Shown here: in pieces, positions 37,701 to 56,520 of the stretch
Layout: every line of letters begins with the position of its first letter
Position numbering within the stretch: the first letter of the stretch is position 1
DNA from: Acridotheres tristis
Taxonomy: Eukaryota; Chordata; Aves; Passeriformes; Sturnidae
DNA: 64,000 bases
NCBI GenBank assembly: GCA_037013685.1
Contig: CM072897.1
Span: 20,906,143-20,970,142 of the forward strand
Direction of reading: 5' to 3'
Made by a program: the position numbers and the translations under genes
The notes under the pieces: model-generated
Database searches by the model: none
The model's input: only the letters and a program-made list of their open reading frames with translations
Told to the model about the DNA's origin: nothing

Positions 37701-38722
37701 GTCTGCTTTAAATAGAGCAAATCAAGTTGATGCAACAAGCCTTGTTGACCAAGTTTCATTCCAGGGTTTCTCCTTATTCACTATAATGTCTTTACTGTCC
37801 TGATTCCAGAAATTCCTCAAATTGTAGTCAAACAGATTTGCACTTTTGATTTTTGTCTTTTACTGTACCCAGGACTTCCATTGTATTATGATATAATACA
37901 ATTTTTATTGGCTTCTGTATGCCTTAAAATTTAGTTATCTTATGTAACTATATGATTGGGGTAGAGTGTACATGGACTTGGGCATCATCTTCCTCTGTGC
38001 CTGGCTTGAGAAAGTTACCTTGTTACACTCCAGACAGATCATTGACATTGAAGATTGAGACTTTATTGTTCTCTGCATAATGATTGAATTGCTTTGAGTT
38101 GCCTTTCAGTGAGTGGTGAAAGTACCCCTGAAGCTCTAGAACTGCCCATTGTAAGGGGAAGGGTTTGAACCTGAGCTTCAGTATTCATAAAATTTACATG
38201 AAGGCAAGGATAGAAGAATTTGATCTGTGTATGTTAACTTTCAGAATAGCAGACTAGTATTTGAGAAGAGACTAAACTTTGAGATGCTTATCTAAAATCT
38301 GACCTGCTGTGATTGTTCACTGCAATATGCTAATCTCTCCTATGACATTCCGTATTTTGTGGCATTTTCTAGGAAGTTCTGAAACTTCACAACTGTTGTC
38401 ACTAGCGATCATAGGCCTGCAGATATAAAACATTTGGACTGTGGTGGGAATAATGTAATTAATTACATTACAGAGGAGTAAGTTTCAACCTGCTTGATAC
38501 CTATATGGCAACCTTCTCCTTTTAGCTGGGAGAAGCTGAGAAGGGAGCATCAGAGTCTGGTTCAGGAACAGTCTCTCAGATGGTTGCAAGAAGACCCATG
38601 AGAGATTTCATTGGATTGGGAGACTGTGATAAGACCACCCAGGATGCCATGCTGAACTTCAGCTACTATCTGACTGCTGGAGACATGGATGAGGCCTTCA
38701 AATCCATCAAGCTGATAAAAAG
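1673..38722 (+). CDS. IFT140: IFT140, partial gene: 15 internal exons, N-terminal and middle part
   Basis: The gene encodes intraflagellar transport protein 140, a core subunit of the IFT-A complex. IFT-A drives retrograde transport in cilia and helps bring membrane proteins into them. The joined exons (1673-1794, 2470-2612, 6128-6303, 9597-9688, 10806-10912, 12034-12182, 25806-26009, 26409-26481, 27605-27696, 28511-28638, 30138-30255, 30687-30814, 34424-34571, 36305-36436, 38526-38722) total 2009 nt, about 670 codons. Every intron begins GT and ends AG, all phases agree, and no stop interrupts the frame. The translation follows vertebrate IFT140 closely, for example [34 protein letters not shown] and [11 protein letters not shown]. 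This part covers most of the two WD40 propellers and the linker to the TPR region. The start codon, first exon(s) and C-terminal TPR half are outside the window. Coordinates are the gene span; each exon has its own entry. Confidence 0.96.
2470..2612 (+). CDS. IFT140: IFT140 exon b
   Basis: The acceptor is tctttgcag and the donor is GATG|GTAAGA. The exon completes the split codon GA|G and ends with one base of a glycine codon. It encodes window residues 41-89, with the family-typical run [17 protein letters not shown] followed by a hydrophobic strand ([10 protein letters not shown]). This is propeller 1. Confidence 0.96.
3858..4380 (+). repeat. CR1 LINE 3' fragment
   Basis: The typical CR1 3' order is present: 'ctgtggctacccctggatcc', 'ggaagtgttcaaagccaggt', then 'tgtcctgtgattt'. 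The orientation is +. The - strand open frame 3662-4210 is its shadow. Confidence 0.85.
4800..5577 (+). repeat. CR1 LINE 3' fragment, longer copy
   Basis: It contains 'aggaggaatttcttcacaag', 'cattggaatgggctgcccag', 'ccctggaggtgttcaaaaat' and the 3' end 'cctgtgattctatgattt'. This is a + strand CR1 of about 0.78 kb covering the end of its second reading frame and the 3' UTR. The left edge is approximate. Confidence 0.9.
6128..6303 (+). CDS. IFT140: IFT140 exon c
   Basis: The acceptor is gtgctacag and the donor is AAG|GTAAGA. The exon encodes window residues 89-147 ([16 protein letters not shown] and [18 protein letters not shown]), a WD40-type strand pattern that matches IFT140. It ends in phase 0. 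Confidence 0.96.
7524..7541 (+). other. retroviral primer-binding-like site (copy 3)
   Basis: TGGTGCCCAAGGTAAGGC lies six bases after the LTR-like end. It lines up with TGGTGACCAATGTGAGGC in the outer provirus. I did not assign the priming tRNA. Confidence 0.5.
8370..9165 (+). pseudogene. degenerate ERV gag (copy 3)
   Basis: Conceptual pieces include a Glu-rich stretch ending GPEIIT, then [20 protein letters not shown] with a stop shortly after, then [17 protein letters not shown] with [19 protein letters not shown]. Each has a clear counterpart in the gag of the 16-22 kb and 13-16 kb elements. Stops and frame changes separate them, so no Gag protein can be made. Confidence 0.7.
9597..9688 (+). 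CDS. IFT140: IFT140 exon d
   Basis: The acceptor is ggttaacag and the donor is ATCAG|GTAAGA. It encodes window residues 148-178, [19 protein letters not shown] and the following strand. The exon is too short to stand out as an open frame and was placed by phase and by similarity to the family. It ends after two bases of an arginine codon. Confidence 0.94.
9689..10805 (+). other. IFT140 intron, no recognised element
   Basis: AT-rich. The only structure noted is a poly-T run at 10526-10545. Confidence 0.6.
10526..10545. repeat. poly-T tract
   Basis: An uninterrupted run of 20 T. It could be the A-tail of a - strand retroposed copy or a simple repeat. No attached body was recognised. Confidence 0.85.
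10806..10912 (+). CDS. IFT140: IFT140 exon e
   Basis: The acceptor is tgtgtcttag and the donor is AAAG|GTGAGA. It encodes window residues 178-214: [14 protein letters not shown], then [19 protein letters not shown]. The RFWD motif is a typical WD40 strand c/d ending. The phases join correctly to both neighbours. Confidence 0.95.
11134..11162. repeat. perfect 12-bp inverted repeat, 5-nt loop
   Basis: CCCTGGAGTACA at 11134-11145 and TGTACTCCAGGG at 11151-11162 are exact reverse complements around the loop CCTAA. Confidence 0.9.
11405..11760 (+). repeat. CR1-like LINE fragment, diverged
   Basis: It shows CR1 order: 'gaggggtttttgtgagcagt', 'gatatcaggaaaattttctc', 'aggcactgaacaggctccc', and a degenerate end near 'agttctatattcta'. 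It is more diverged than the other copies. Confidence 0.6.
12034..12182 (+). CDS. IFT140: IFT140 exon f
   Basis: The acceptor is gtgaatggcag and the donor is ATAAAG|GTAAGA. It encodes window residues 214-263: [17 protein letters not shown], a variable charged loop, then [18 protein letters not shown]. This is the start of the second propeller region. The nested ERV pair lies in the intron that follows. Confidence 0.94.
12183..13384 (+). other. IFT140 intron 6, left part
   Basis: AT-rich sequence between the exon at 12182 and the first LTR-like sequence. No gene or repeat family was recognised. Confidence 0.55.
13385..13635 (+). repeat. outer ERV, left LTR (3' portion)
   Basis: It shares 'acaccaaagggaaaattg', 'cctgtatttttgaagtta', 'ctttccattccaggaagg' and 'cttttaaatcaggaca' with 25340-25606. 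The LTR ends in CA at 13635. The left edge cannot be followed further, so it may be truncated. Confidence 0.75.
13641..13658 (+). other. retroviral primer-binding-like site (outer ERV)
   Basis: TGGTGACCAATGTGAGGC lies five bases after the LTR end. It matches the equivalent sites of the other two ERV copies at most positions. Confidence 0.55.
13800..15440 (+). pseudogene. degenerate gag of outer ERV
   Basis: The leader contains [20 protein letters not shown], which matches the inserted element's leader frame. A Pro/Glu-rich region ([19 protein letters not shown]) follows. Next come [18 protein letters not shown] and an [19 protein letters not shown] stretch with counterparts in both other copies. 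Several stops and frame changes separate these pieces. The open frame 14126-14509 covers the middle of it; the - strand frame 13960-14574 is a shadow. Confidence 0.75.
15441..16131 (+). pseudogene. degenerate protease and start of reverse transcriptase, outer ERV
   Basis: The aspartic-protease motif ALVDTGAQC has its DTG at 15480-15488. A linker follows, then the start of [19 protein letters not shown] with a stop, and [13 protein letters not shown]. The sequence stops abruptly at 16131, where the LTR of the inserted element begins. Confidence 0.8.
16132..16825 (-). repeat. inner ERV, 3' LTR
   Basis: About 694 bp, nearly identical to 22032-22720. The GC-rich middle (about 16380-16730) contrasts with AT-rich ends. 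On the - strand an AGTAAA lies in the AT-rich part, a possible polyadenylation signal variant. The terminal TG/CA has decayed at the plus-left end (TTTCTCGG against TGTCTCAG in the other LTR). Confidence 0.93.
16826..16848 (-). other. polypurine-tract-like sequence
   Basis: Read on the - strand this is a purine-rich stretch (GGGAAAAATTCAGGGGTGG, then ATAA) directly before the 3' LTR, where the plus-strand primer of a retrovirus is expected. Confidence 0.55.
17092..17694 (-). pseudogene. integrase catalytic part of inner ERV pol
   Basis: This is the longest intact piece of this provirus, 200 codons open. The zinc-domain cysteines are at residues 11 and 14 (CETC); the matching histidines are upstream across a frameshift. 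The catalytic triad is visible: D44 in WQIDY, D103 in ESDNG and E139 in KVEQYN, with exactly 35 residues between the last two (D,D35E). Integrase joins viral DNA to the host chromosome. It belongs to a longer pol frame, and breaks upstream of it mean it is not expressed as part of an intact polyprotein. Confidence 0.88.
17697..18737 (-). pseudogene. RNase H and linker of inner ERV pol, broken
   Basis: The upstream frame (18078-18737) holds a connection region and the RNase H start, ALFTDGSC with a catalytic Asp and LAELKAF with a catalytic Glu. A TGA at 18075-18077 replaces the TGG kept in the outer copy. The frame then resumes with a [17 protein letters not shown] stretch and [17 protein letters not shown], the last RNase H motif. 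A one-base loss near 17790 shifts the frame before the integrase zinc histidines. Not functional as it stands. Confidence 0.85.
18938..19860 (-). pseudogene. reverse transcriptase of inner ERV pol, broken
   Basis: RT begins after the protease: [50 protein letters not shown] stop near 19310-19312 follows. The next frame carries [14 protein letters not shown] and the polymerase active site YIDDI at 19153-19167, then [19 protein letters not shown]. Fingers, palm and thumb are all recognisable. The stop, and a frame change around 18.74-18.94 kb, separate it from RNase H. Confidence 0.88.
19861..20049 (-). pseudogene. retroviral aspartic protease of inner ERV
   Basis: A short open frame with [15 protein letters not shown]; the catalytic DTG is at 19987-19995. 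Protease normally matures the Gag-Pol polyprotein. The frame ends at a stop at 19861-19863, just before the next pol segment. Confidence 0.82.
20104..20838 (-). pseudogene. gag, C-terminal part of inner ERV
   Basis: Two overlapping frames (20598-20813 and 20104-20667) give [19 protein letters not shown], then [21 protein letters not shown] short charged helix, likely coiled coil, follows ([19 protein letters not shown]), then an [16 protein letters not shown] motif and a basic/Gly-rich end. I see no Cys-His (CCHC) zinc knuckle. Parts of this gag are recognisable in the two other ERV copies, so the gag is shared by the family. Confidence 0.78.
20839..21942 (-). pseudogene. gag leader with predicted membrane segments, inner ERV
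   Basis: A - strand frame runs from 21942 to 20839, interrupted only by a TAG at 21742-21744. It starts with a hydrophobic stretch ([17 protein letters not shown]) and another near [15 protein letters not shown]. After the TAG it has [20 protein letters not shown] (residues 48-67 of the downstream frame), a convincing single transmembrane helix. A Pro/Glu/Asp-rich linker and a capsid-like part with [18 protein letters not shown] follow. A TGA ends it where the outer copy has TGG. The membrane segment at this position is unusual for Gag; a leader or Env-like origin is possible. Confidence 0.65.
22009..22026 (-). other. retroviral primer-binding-like site (inner ERV)
   Basis: On the - strand TGGCACCTGGAACGTGAG begins five bases after the 5' LTR end. 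It resembles the sites at 7524 and 13641. Confidence 0.5.
22032..22720 (-). repeat. inner ERV, 5' LTR
   Basis: About 689 bp; TGTTGG...GAGACA on the - strand, with intact TG/CA ends. It differs from the 3' LTR mainly in the GC-rich middle. Confidence 0.93.
22721..24260 (+). pseudogene. rest of reverse transcriptase and RNase H, outer ERV
   Basis: It resumes exactly where the outer RT was cut at 16131. The polymerase motif YIDDI is at 22873-22887. A connection region follows ([20 protein letters not shown]), then RNase H-like remains. Near 23920 the codon that is TGA in the inner copy is TGG here. Many stops, for example TAA just before that point, make it a pseudogene. Confidence 0.82.
24312..24900 (+). 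pseudogene. integrase of outer ERV, broken
   Basis: It reads [20 protein letters not shown], a stop, then [19 protein letters not shown]. The open frame 24379-24678 holds KIDYITL (first Asp) and IESDNEAY (second Asp). A stop follows at TAG after EHGI, then the glutamate stretch in GEVEQCNG. It aligns throughout with the inner integrase. No env-like frame follows before the right LTR. Confidence 0.82.
25340..25606 (+). repeat. outer ERV, right LTR (minimal extent)
   Basis: Aligns with the left LTR up to the terminal CA at 25606. An AATAAA at about 25467-25472 may be its polyadenylation signal. The LTR may start as far left as the TGTTGG at 25170, but the left LTR does not extend far enough to confirm that. 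Confidence 0.75.
25806..26009 (+). CDS. IFT140: IFT140 exon g
   Basis: The acceptor is tatgtacag. The exon is 204 nt, phase 0 at both ends, and encodes window residues 264-331: [20 protein letters not shown], then [18 protein letters not shown] and NGVFATK. The donor is AAG|GTTAAT, weaker than the other donors here, but it is the only position that keeps the frame and joins FATK to the next exon's DAVVFWNG. Similarity to the family is very strong. Confidence 0.95.
26010..26408 (+). other. IFT140 intron, no recognised element
   Basis: Short intron with only a poly-T run near 26180-26200. Confidence 0.6.
26409..26481 (+). CDS. IFT140: IFT140 exon h (73 nt)
   Basis: The acceptor is tttgttttag and the donor is GCAG|GTAGAA. 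This small exon encodes window residues 332-356, [18 protein letters not shown] and a short tail. It was recognised by its phase fit and by the WNGKQVA motif of the family. Confidence 0.94.
26482..27604 (+). other. IFT140 intron with CR1 scrap
   Basis: AT-rich; one - strand CR1 end at 26568-26690. Nothing else recognised. Confidence 0.6.
26568..26690 (-). repeat. CR1 LINE 3' end fragment
   Basis: 'aatcatagaatcacagaata', then 'gtttggattggaagggactt' and 'ccatgggcagggacac', the reverse complement of a CR1 3' end. Confidence 0.85.
27605..27696 (+). CDS. IFT140: IFT140 exon i
   Basis: The acceptor is attgtttcag and the donor is TGGCAG|GTAAGG. It encodes window residues 356-386: [20 protein letters not shown], then RIQVRTWQ. 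It completes the split glycine codon of the preceding exon and ends in phase 0. Confidence 0.95.
27697..28510 (+). other. IFT140 intron, no recognised element
   Basis: AT-rich; no repeat family or coding signal seen. Confidence 0.55.
28511..28638 (+). CDS. IFT140: IFT140 exon j
   Basis: The acceptor is ttcttcccag and the donor is CACGCAG|GTATTA. It encodes window residues 387-429: [20 protein letters not shown], then [20 protein letters not shown]. This is a WD40 blade very like that of the family. The last arginine codon is split and completed by the next exon. Confidence 0.95.
28639..30137 (+). other. IFT140 intron, simple repeats only
   Basis: Contains a GAT repeat near 28817-28830 and a GAAA repeat at 29953-29969. 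The open frames here look like chance. Confidence 0.55.
29953..29969. repeat. (GAAA)n simple repeat
   Basis: Four tandem GAAA units. Confidence 0.9.
30138..30255 (+). CDS. IFT140: IFT140 exon k
   Basis: The acceptor is ttcccacag and the donor is AGCAGG|GTGAGG. It encodes window residues 429-468: [20 protein letters not shown], then [20 protein letters not shown]. An open frame runs past the donor to 30306, but the phase of the next exon requires the splice at 30255. Confidence 0.94.
30256..30686 (+). other. IFT140 intron, no recognised element
   Basis: Short intron, nothing seen beyond splice signals. Confidence 0.6.
30687..30814 (+). CDS. IFT140: IFT140 exon l
   Basis: The acceptor is tttcttgtag and the donor is GGCAA|GTAAGG. 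It encodes window residues 469-511: [20 protein letters not shown], then [20 protein letters not shown]. The core is well conserved. The last ten or so residues diverge from mammalian IFT140, so the donor rests on phase fit to the next exon. Confidence 0.9.
31049..32342 (-). mobile_element. probable solo LTR of an avian ERV
   Basis: On the - strand it starts TGTGTTGATTTGGCATAGCC and ends near CCAATGTCAAAACA, giving TG/CA ends over about 1.3 kb. The middle is GC-rich and pyrimidine-rich with repeated 'tggg(g)tc/cactgg' motifs. The 3' part is AT-rich with an AATAAA (- strand, about 31228) inside TAATAATAAATATACC. No gag or pol is attached. This start and layout are common in bird LTRs as I remember them. 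No target duplication was identified. Confidence 0.6.
33770..34045 (+). repeat. CR1 LINE 3' fragment
   Basis: 'gacatggcctcaagttgtgc', 'ggtggaatcaccatcctgg', 'tggacttggtgattttagag', 'gatcttagtgattccatgg'. Confidence 0.88.
34424..34571 (+). CDS. IFT140: IFT140 exon m
   Basis: The acceptor is ctcttgttag and the donor is GGGCACA|GTACGG. It encodes window residues 511-560: a divergent start ([15 protein letters not shown]), the conserved [15 protein letters not shown], then a low-complexity Q/K/P/N linker as expected between blades. The donor is inferred from phase. Confidence 0.93.
35133..35161. repeat. (TA)n simple repeat
   Basis: TATATATT followed by nine or so TA units. Confidence 0.9.
35845..35990 (+). 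repeat. CR1 LINE 3' end
   Basis: 'catccctggaagtgtttaag', 'gccaggttggacaggctggg', 'ccattctgtgattctgttt'. Confidence 0.88.
36305..36436 (+). CDS. IFT140: IFT140 exon n
   Basis: The acceptor is ccttttccag and the donor is AAAAAG|GTGAGG. The exon is 132 nt in phase 0 and encodes window residues 561-604: [20 protein letters not shown], then [14 protein letters not shown]. The STEEHGLLL and VPHYYF stretches are diagnostic of IFT140. Confidence 0.95.
36437..38525 (+). other. IFT140 intron, no recognised element
   Basis: AT-rich with a poly-T run near 37480-37497. No exon or repeat family recognised. Confidence 0.55.
38526..38722 (+). CDS. IFT140: IFT140 exon o (last exon in window)
   Basis: The acceptor is ccttttag and the donor is AAAAAG|GTATCA. 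It encodes window residues 605-670: an acidic and Ser-rich start, then [20 protein letters not shown] and [14 protein letters not shown]. This is the end of the propeller half and the first helix of the TPR-like region. It ends after two bases of a codon. The exon that should follow in the family (beginning near an EAVW motif) was not found to the end of the window. Confidence 0.95.
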
Positions 38723-40872
38723 GTATCAGAACTATTTGTATGTATTTCTTCATGGGTGCAGTTTATTTTTGTTAAAAGTTTGTATGAAGTGTAGATCCTC
38801 CTAGAGTCTCCTTACCTTTTCCCTCTCTGATTTTATTCTCCCTTTAATTTTTAACCAGATGAAACATCTTTATCTCACAGACATTTTAATACAATCTCTG
38901 CTCATTCCCTGTCTATAATACATTGTGGATTCTTTTTTAGTAAAAGAGAAAGAATTACTGATAACCTGCAACCTTAATCCTGTGTCTGAATGGCAAAAAT
39001 GTCATCACTAGAAGAAAATGAACATTCATAATTTTATTTATACATCAAAAATAATCACAGGAATACCGAGTGTTACAGATTTACCAACCACATAGCTGAT
39101 TTTTAAATTCACATGTACATTATTATAATACGGATAATGCAATATTAGAGGAAATAATAAAATGTCTCTTAAATACTCTCATATTTTATTTTTAAAACTG
39201 CTGCATTTAATCATAGCATATTATTTCTAGAATTATTTTTTTCCAGAAAATCAATGCAGACAGATGAATGCTAATCTTAGTTGGTTTTTACAAACCTACT
39301 GCTAGAAGAAACTCTTTGTCAGCTTTGTGGTATTTCCCCTGACAGTCTAGAGCAGTGCAGTTATTCTTGAGCATCAGTCTCTGTTGCTCATGTGGAATGT
39401 GGTGCAAAGCAGCAGTCAGCGTTGAGTTTCTTATCACATCCAAAGCTGAGTGCAGAACTCAAGAGCCAGCTTGATCATCACATTTTATCAAAGTGTGGAA
39501 GTGGTGATAAAGAAGCAAGGCAGTGTACTCAGCTGGGAGCAACACAGAAGTCCTAAGGTATTTGTAACATTCACAGCTCAAACCTATCACTAATTGTGCT
39601 CAGAGCAGCATTCTGAGAGCACTTACACACCTATCATTGCCTCAGGTTCCTGTATCCCATGTATTCCTGCTTAATAGTTTTTGATGTGTTATTTTTCTTT
39701 CTGAAAATTATATGCACATTACTTTTGTAAGGCCATGTTCTTCTCACGGTAAGGCTTATAAACATTGTACCTAATTCTAAAGGCATTAATTTTTCACTTC
39801 ATTATCATATTAAGTTATTAGGCAGATTGTTTTTAAGTCTGAAAATCCCAAAGTCCTGTATATTTGTCCTATTCTCCAGTTTGGGTACTTGAGTGGCAGC
39901 TCTCTTCTCCAATATTCCCTATATTATGTGGCTCTGAGCAGAGCTGCCATAGCATTCTAATGTCACAGCAAATGTTATAACTAGCTGGAGAGAAAAGAAA
40001 CCAATTTGGTCGGGAATATTTCTTTCTTGTAATAGTTCCCAACAATGTAATTTAATTATATATCTGATTATTAGGGAGTTCTGGTAGCCTCCTGTGGACA
40101 TTTACCCTCAATGTAACATTGATACATTTTTTCAGCAGCATGTGTGTCCTGTTCTAGCTACATACCCTTCTAATTTTTCATGTCTGTTTACACATAGGAC
40201 ATTAGCAAACCTGTGTCTCAGGATACAAAAGAAATGTCTGGAAAAAAATGAACTTAATTCTTCTGCAATCCCTCTCTACATAAGAATAGTTAGGGTTGCT
40301 TTTGCTTTTTACTTTCTGTTCTGGGGCTGGGAGCAGGTGTTGCAGCTAATGAGAATGCATTCCTTGTAGAGAGGTGAATAGAAGGTGAACAGAAGTCATG
40401 AAATTTAGACAGCTTTTAAACCCATCACTTAATCTGTAGTGAGTTTTCTGCTTTCTCAGATTGCCTGTTAACTCCCAAGCTATTGTCACTGGTCTCCTAT
40501 AGCTTTTTGGTTTATTTCTAGGGAGCAGGAGAACTTGATGCAGACAGAGAAAATGCGTTTGGTTCCCTCTTTCCTGTATTCTCATTGCACACACTTGGTA
40601 TTTTCTCCAGCTGACCCTGCTGCCATGCAGCCAACCCAACGATTCTGTGCTGTACAGCAGAAGGAGAGGGCAATATAATATTATATATATATATATAAAA
40701 TTATGTGTTTTATACATATGTATATAGATGGAGCCCAGCCGAATAATAAAGGGCCTCTGCTCACACAAGTGAATGTTGTAATGTCTTTCAACCCTTAAAT
40801 TATAGCACGTTTATAGAATATAAGGCCAATGCAGATCTCCTTGGAGATCTTTCCCCTTTCAAGTGTGCTGTT
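38723..40872. other. start of long IFT140 intron; expected TMEM204 3' UTR region
   Basis: The TMEM204 3' UTR should begin below 40873 on the - strand. Several TTTATT (AATAAA on the - strand) are present, for example near 40508, so the UTR end cannot be fixed. An AT repeat lies at 40676-40699. Confidence 0.5.
40676..40699. repeat. (TA)n simple repeat
   Basis: AATATTATATATATATATAT run. Confidence 0.9.
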
Positions 40873-52842
<11,970 letters not shown>

Positions 52843-53547
52843 TTACAATAATATAAAACTGTGAAAAAGAAAATCCTGACTGAGCAGGAATATAAGTTAA
52901 TATTAGTCCACAGAAAACGATTTTCAGACAGCAGTTTCTTCTCCCAGCAGTCCCTTGTTCTAACTGCCTTCCCTCTGGTCTGAATAAGAAAAGATTTTCT
53001 TCAGGATATGTATTGATTCTTTCCTTTAGTTGCACAGCATCTCAAAAGTATTGCTTCAGTGCATTAAACAAGCAGCTAATGGTCCACTGGAGATGCTGGA
53101 ATTCTCTTCACTGAAGATTCTACCTGTAATACATACCCAGAATTGTTTGGGGCAGGATTGATGCTTGCGTTCTATTGTGTGGCACAGAGTGAAATGGAAG
53201 CATAAATAGTTTTTCAAGGCCCTAAAATAATAGTCATTGCTAAGACAGACCAATAACACCCTGAATTTCTTCTTCCCCTCGTCCATCTGTATTGTCCTAA
53301 AAAAACATCCTGTGGATGTTAATGTTCAGGTCATTCTGGTTTACAGCAGCTTTGTATAGAGGATTCTTAAATTTTTCCACTTTTCCCATTTATTAATCTC
53401 TGGGATACACTGCAAAGAACCTTATATTTCCATCTATGTAATGATGGAAATGATTGTAATGAAGATGTAAAGGCTTGGCAGTTCTGAATGAGGTGTTGGG
53501 GCATAATCTGCATGTACAGGTAAAAAGCTACGTTTTTGAAAATTGTG

Positions 53548-53606
53548 TATGTGTGTGTCCATATATATATGAAGTTACATATATATATAAATTCATATAT
53601 ATATAA
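53548..53606. repeat. (TG)n/(TA)n microsatellite cluster
   Basis: GTGTGTGT followed by three TA runs separated by short spacers. Confidence 0.85.
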
Positions 53607-53629
53607 CAGTGATGCTGTGGGAGTACATT

Positions 53630-54540
53630 GTGGGGGTCTCCTATTGACCACCCGGCCAGGATAATGATACTGATGAATTACAGTACAAGGAATTAAGGGA
53701 TATCACTAGATCAGCTCCCCTGGGCCTTAAGGGTGATTTTAAGTTTCCAAACATCAATTGAGAATATCATGGAACAGACACAAACAGATCCACGGAATTT
53801 CTGAAGCATATTGAAGGTAACTTGTGGTGCAGGGACTGAAAGGCCAACTAGAAAAGGTGCCCTCTGAGATGTGCAATTTGTAAAGAGAGAGTTGTGGGTA
53901 AAGTGGTGACCTCTTAATAGTGCAGGAGCCAGCAATTCTAAAGCATGGGGAGTCATGCAAGCAGGGAGGAAGGAGAGCCTGGCTGAACAGGGATCCTCTT
54001 GAACTGAAAGTGTACAGACCAGAGTCCATACTGGAACACCATGACAGGGAGGATGACAAACTCAAAATAAAAACTACATTGAATGATGGCAGTATGCCCA
54101 GGGCAAAGTGACCAGGATGATGAAAGGCCTCAAGAATAAGACACGCAAGGAGTGGCTGAGATCGTTTGGCCAGTTCAGCCAGGAGAAGAGAAGGCTGAGG
54201 GGTGACCTTGTCATATTCTGCACCTTCCTTGCAGTGGGGAGGTGCTGGTCTCTCTCTGCTGTCTGATCCCAGGACTTGAGGGAATGGCTGGAGCTGTGTC
54301 AGGGTAGGGTTATGTTGGTTATTAGGAAAAGGTTCTTCCCCCAGAGGGTGGTTAGGCACTGGAATAAGCTCCCCAGGGCAGTGGTCATGGCACCAAGGCT
54401 GCCAGAGTTGTGGTTTGTGTAGGATGCTCTTAGTGATATATTTTAGTTTAAGGTAGTCCTGCAAGCACCAGGGAGCTGAACACAATGATCATTGTGGGTC
54501 CGTTCCAACCTAAGATAATCTGTGACTCTCTATCAAAGAA
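53630..54540 (+). repeat. CR1 LINE fragment, about 0.9 kb
   Basis: Starts in the second CR1 reading frame ('tgggggtctcctattgacca', 'aggccaactagaaaaggtgc'). It passes 'gaccaggatgatgaaaggcc' and 'gttcttcccccagagggtgg', and ends with 'tccaacctaagataatctgt'. The - strand frame 53754-54485 is its shadow. Confidence 0.85.
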
Positions 54541-55623
54541 CAAATGCAGCAATGATTACAGACATCTGCAGGCTTGGTTAGAAACCTGATTAAAATGTGT
54601 CTCCTAGCTGGCTGCTGAATGACCTATATAAATTGCAAAGTTTGGTCCTTTTAGTCAGACTTTTTTCCTGCTTTTCCTGTTAACCTGATGGATGTTCTGT
54701 TTTTATCTTTTTCCTTCTTCTCTAGCAAAAGGTGGGAGTTACAAATATCATTGTTCCACATCACTTGCTAATGTGTCGTTGCTGTTCTGAAATAGAAGTA
54801 GCACCATGTGTAAGTTGGCATATACTAGAGAAAGAGACTCTGGAGCAGATAGAACATTTTTTAGAAATGTTTTAACTGGCTTTAAGTTTGGTGGATGCAC
54901 CAGAATTTGGTTCCTGATCTTCCAGGGAGACTGCTAGGAAGTGCAGAAAACAAAACTTGATATAAACAAGAATAAATCTGTGTTAATCATGAAGTCTGAT
55001 CTACTTCTGTGTTCACCCTTTATTTTCCCCTCACAGGCTGTCTTCAGCTTCCTGTGTTCTAAGTAGCAACTCATGATTTAACTAAAACTTAATAAAATAT
55101 AGTATTGTATCTGAAGAGTTAGTTAAGAACCATAGTCCATTAAATTTTTTCAATTGAATAAATGTTGAGAAGGTAACATACTAGGTATTTTTGGCTTCTC
55201 CTAGTGAGTTAATTTCTGACCAGTTAATCAAAAAAATTTTTCAAAGCTTTTGTGTTTAACTTCCAAAGTTGCCCTTTTAGCATTGGCAACATTTCCACCT
55301 CTTGCCATATCAAATGCTCACAGGTCATGAAGCAGGTTGGATAATGGAATCACCATCAGATGTTTGAGCTTTGTAAACACCAGTAAGCTTTGAACATTCA
55401 GAGTGTCCTGTTTTTCCACCCAGATGGACTTCTGTAATACTTTGAGCACCAGTTCTTGCTGAAAAGATAGTAATGATTTTCAAAGGAGAAATGCCCAAAC
55501 AGCAGGCTTGCAGCCATTATTAGTACTCTCATTTGGTGAGAGAACTGTCTGTAGCATCAAATTAAAAAATTGTTGCCATAATGGATTCTCTTGCCTTGTC
55601 TTTATATAGTATGCATGAGCTCA

Positions 55624-55662
55624 AAAAAACCCCCCAAAACCCCACCACCACCACCAAAAAAA
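55624..55662. repeat. A/C-rich low-complexity tract
   Basis: AAAAAACCCCCCAAAACCCC followed by CACCACCACC and a run of A. Confidence 0.85.
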
Positions 55663-56332
55663 GCCTCTGTATATAAATAATATTTAAAAGTCTGAAGTTT
55701 ATGCCAGAAATACATACTGGCCCCTGACACAGTAATTAACACCAAATTTTTACTTTTGCTGCTATTCATGACTTTTTTTAACACTTAATTGTTACAGACT
55801 TTATGCTTTGCCAAAGATGATGTTATATCATGCATACTAAAAATAGTTTCTGACTGTGACTCAGTTGAACTTCAAGCAAATTTGTAACAATTTAATTTTT
55901 ATAAAATGGTTCTTTGATGATTGTCCTCTCTTGCAGCTGGAAGTGCATTGAATGGGTAACATGATCTTTGTTGCTGTTTGTAAGAACTCCACACTTAGGG
56001 ATATTTATTGGCCTAAAACACTACACTATTCAGAGAGATGTGGAAATGCAACGGGTATTTTACATAGCTGCTCCTGTTAACCAGAAAGAAGGTTGCACAT
56101 GGTCCACAGAGCTGCAGCAGGCTGATCATTGGCAGAATAAGAAGGAAGTAGCTGATATGATTTCATTAAATGTGCAGACAATTATTTTTATGGAATAAAG
56201 TATTACAACTTGAGTACCTTCCCATCTTTCATATGAGAGATGTTGGTTTATTCTAATAGGTCTAATGTATGATCTGTCATCTTTTGGTTTTGTTCTAGAA
56301 TTATAATGATTCCTCTTGGGGAAAAAAGCAGT

Positions 56333-56520
56333 CTTAGAATCATAGAATTGTTTAGCCTTAAAATGAGCCCTAAGATCATCAAGTCAAAAACTTGATGTGG
56401 GAACCTGATGTTCTCTCAGCATTGTCAAGGCCCCCACTAACCATGTCCCCAGGTGCCACATCCACACGTGTTAAATCCCTCCAGGGATGGGGACTCCACC
56501 CCTACCCTGGGCAGCCCGTC
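56333..56520 (-). repeat. CR1 LINE 3' end
   Basis: 'agaatcatagaattgtttag', 'caggtgccacatccacacgt', 'ccctccagggatggggactc', 'ccctgggcagcccgtc', the reverse complement of a CR1 end. Confidence 0.9.

Noticed and set aside
53754..54485. 243-codon - strand open frame
   Set aside because: It is the reverse shadow of a + strand CR1 copy.
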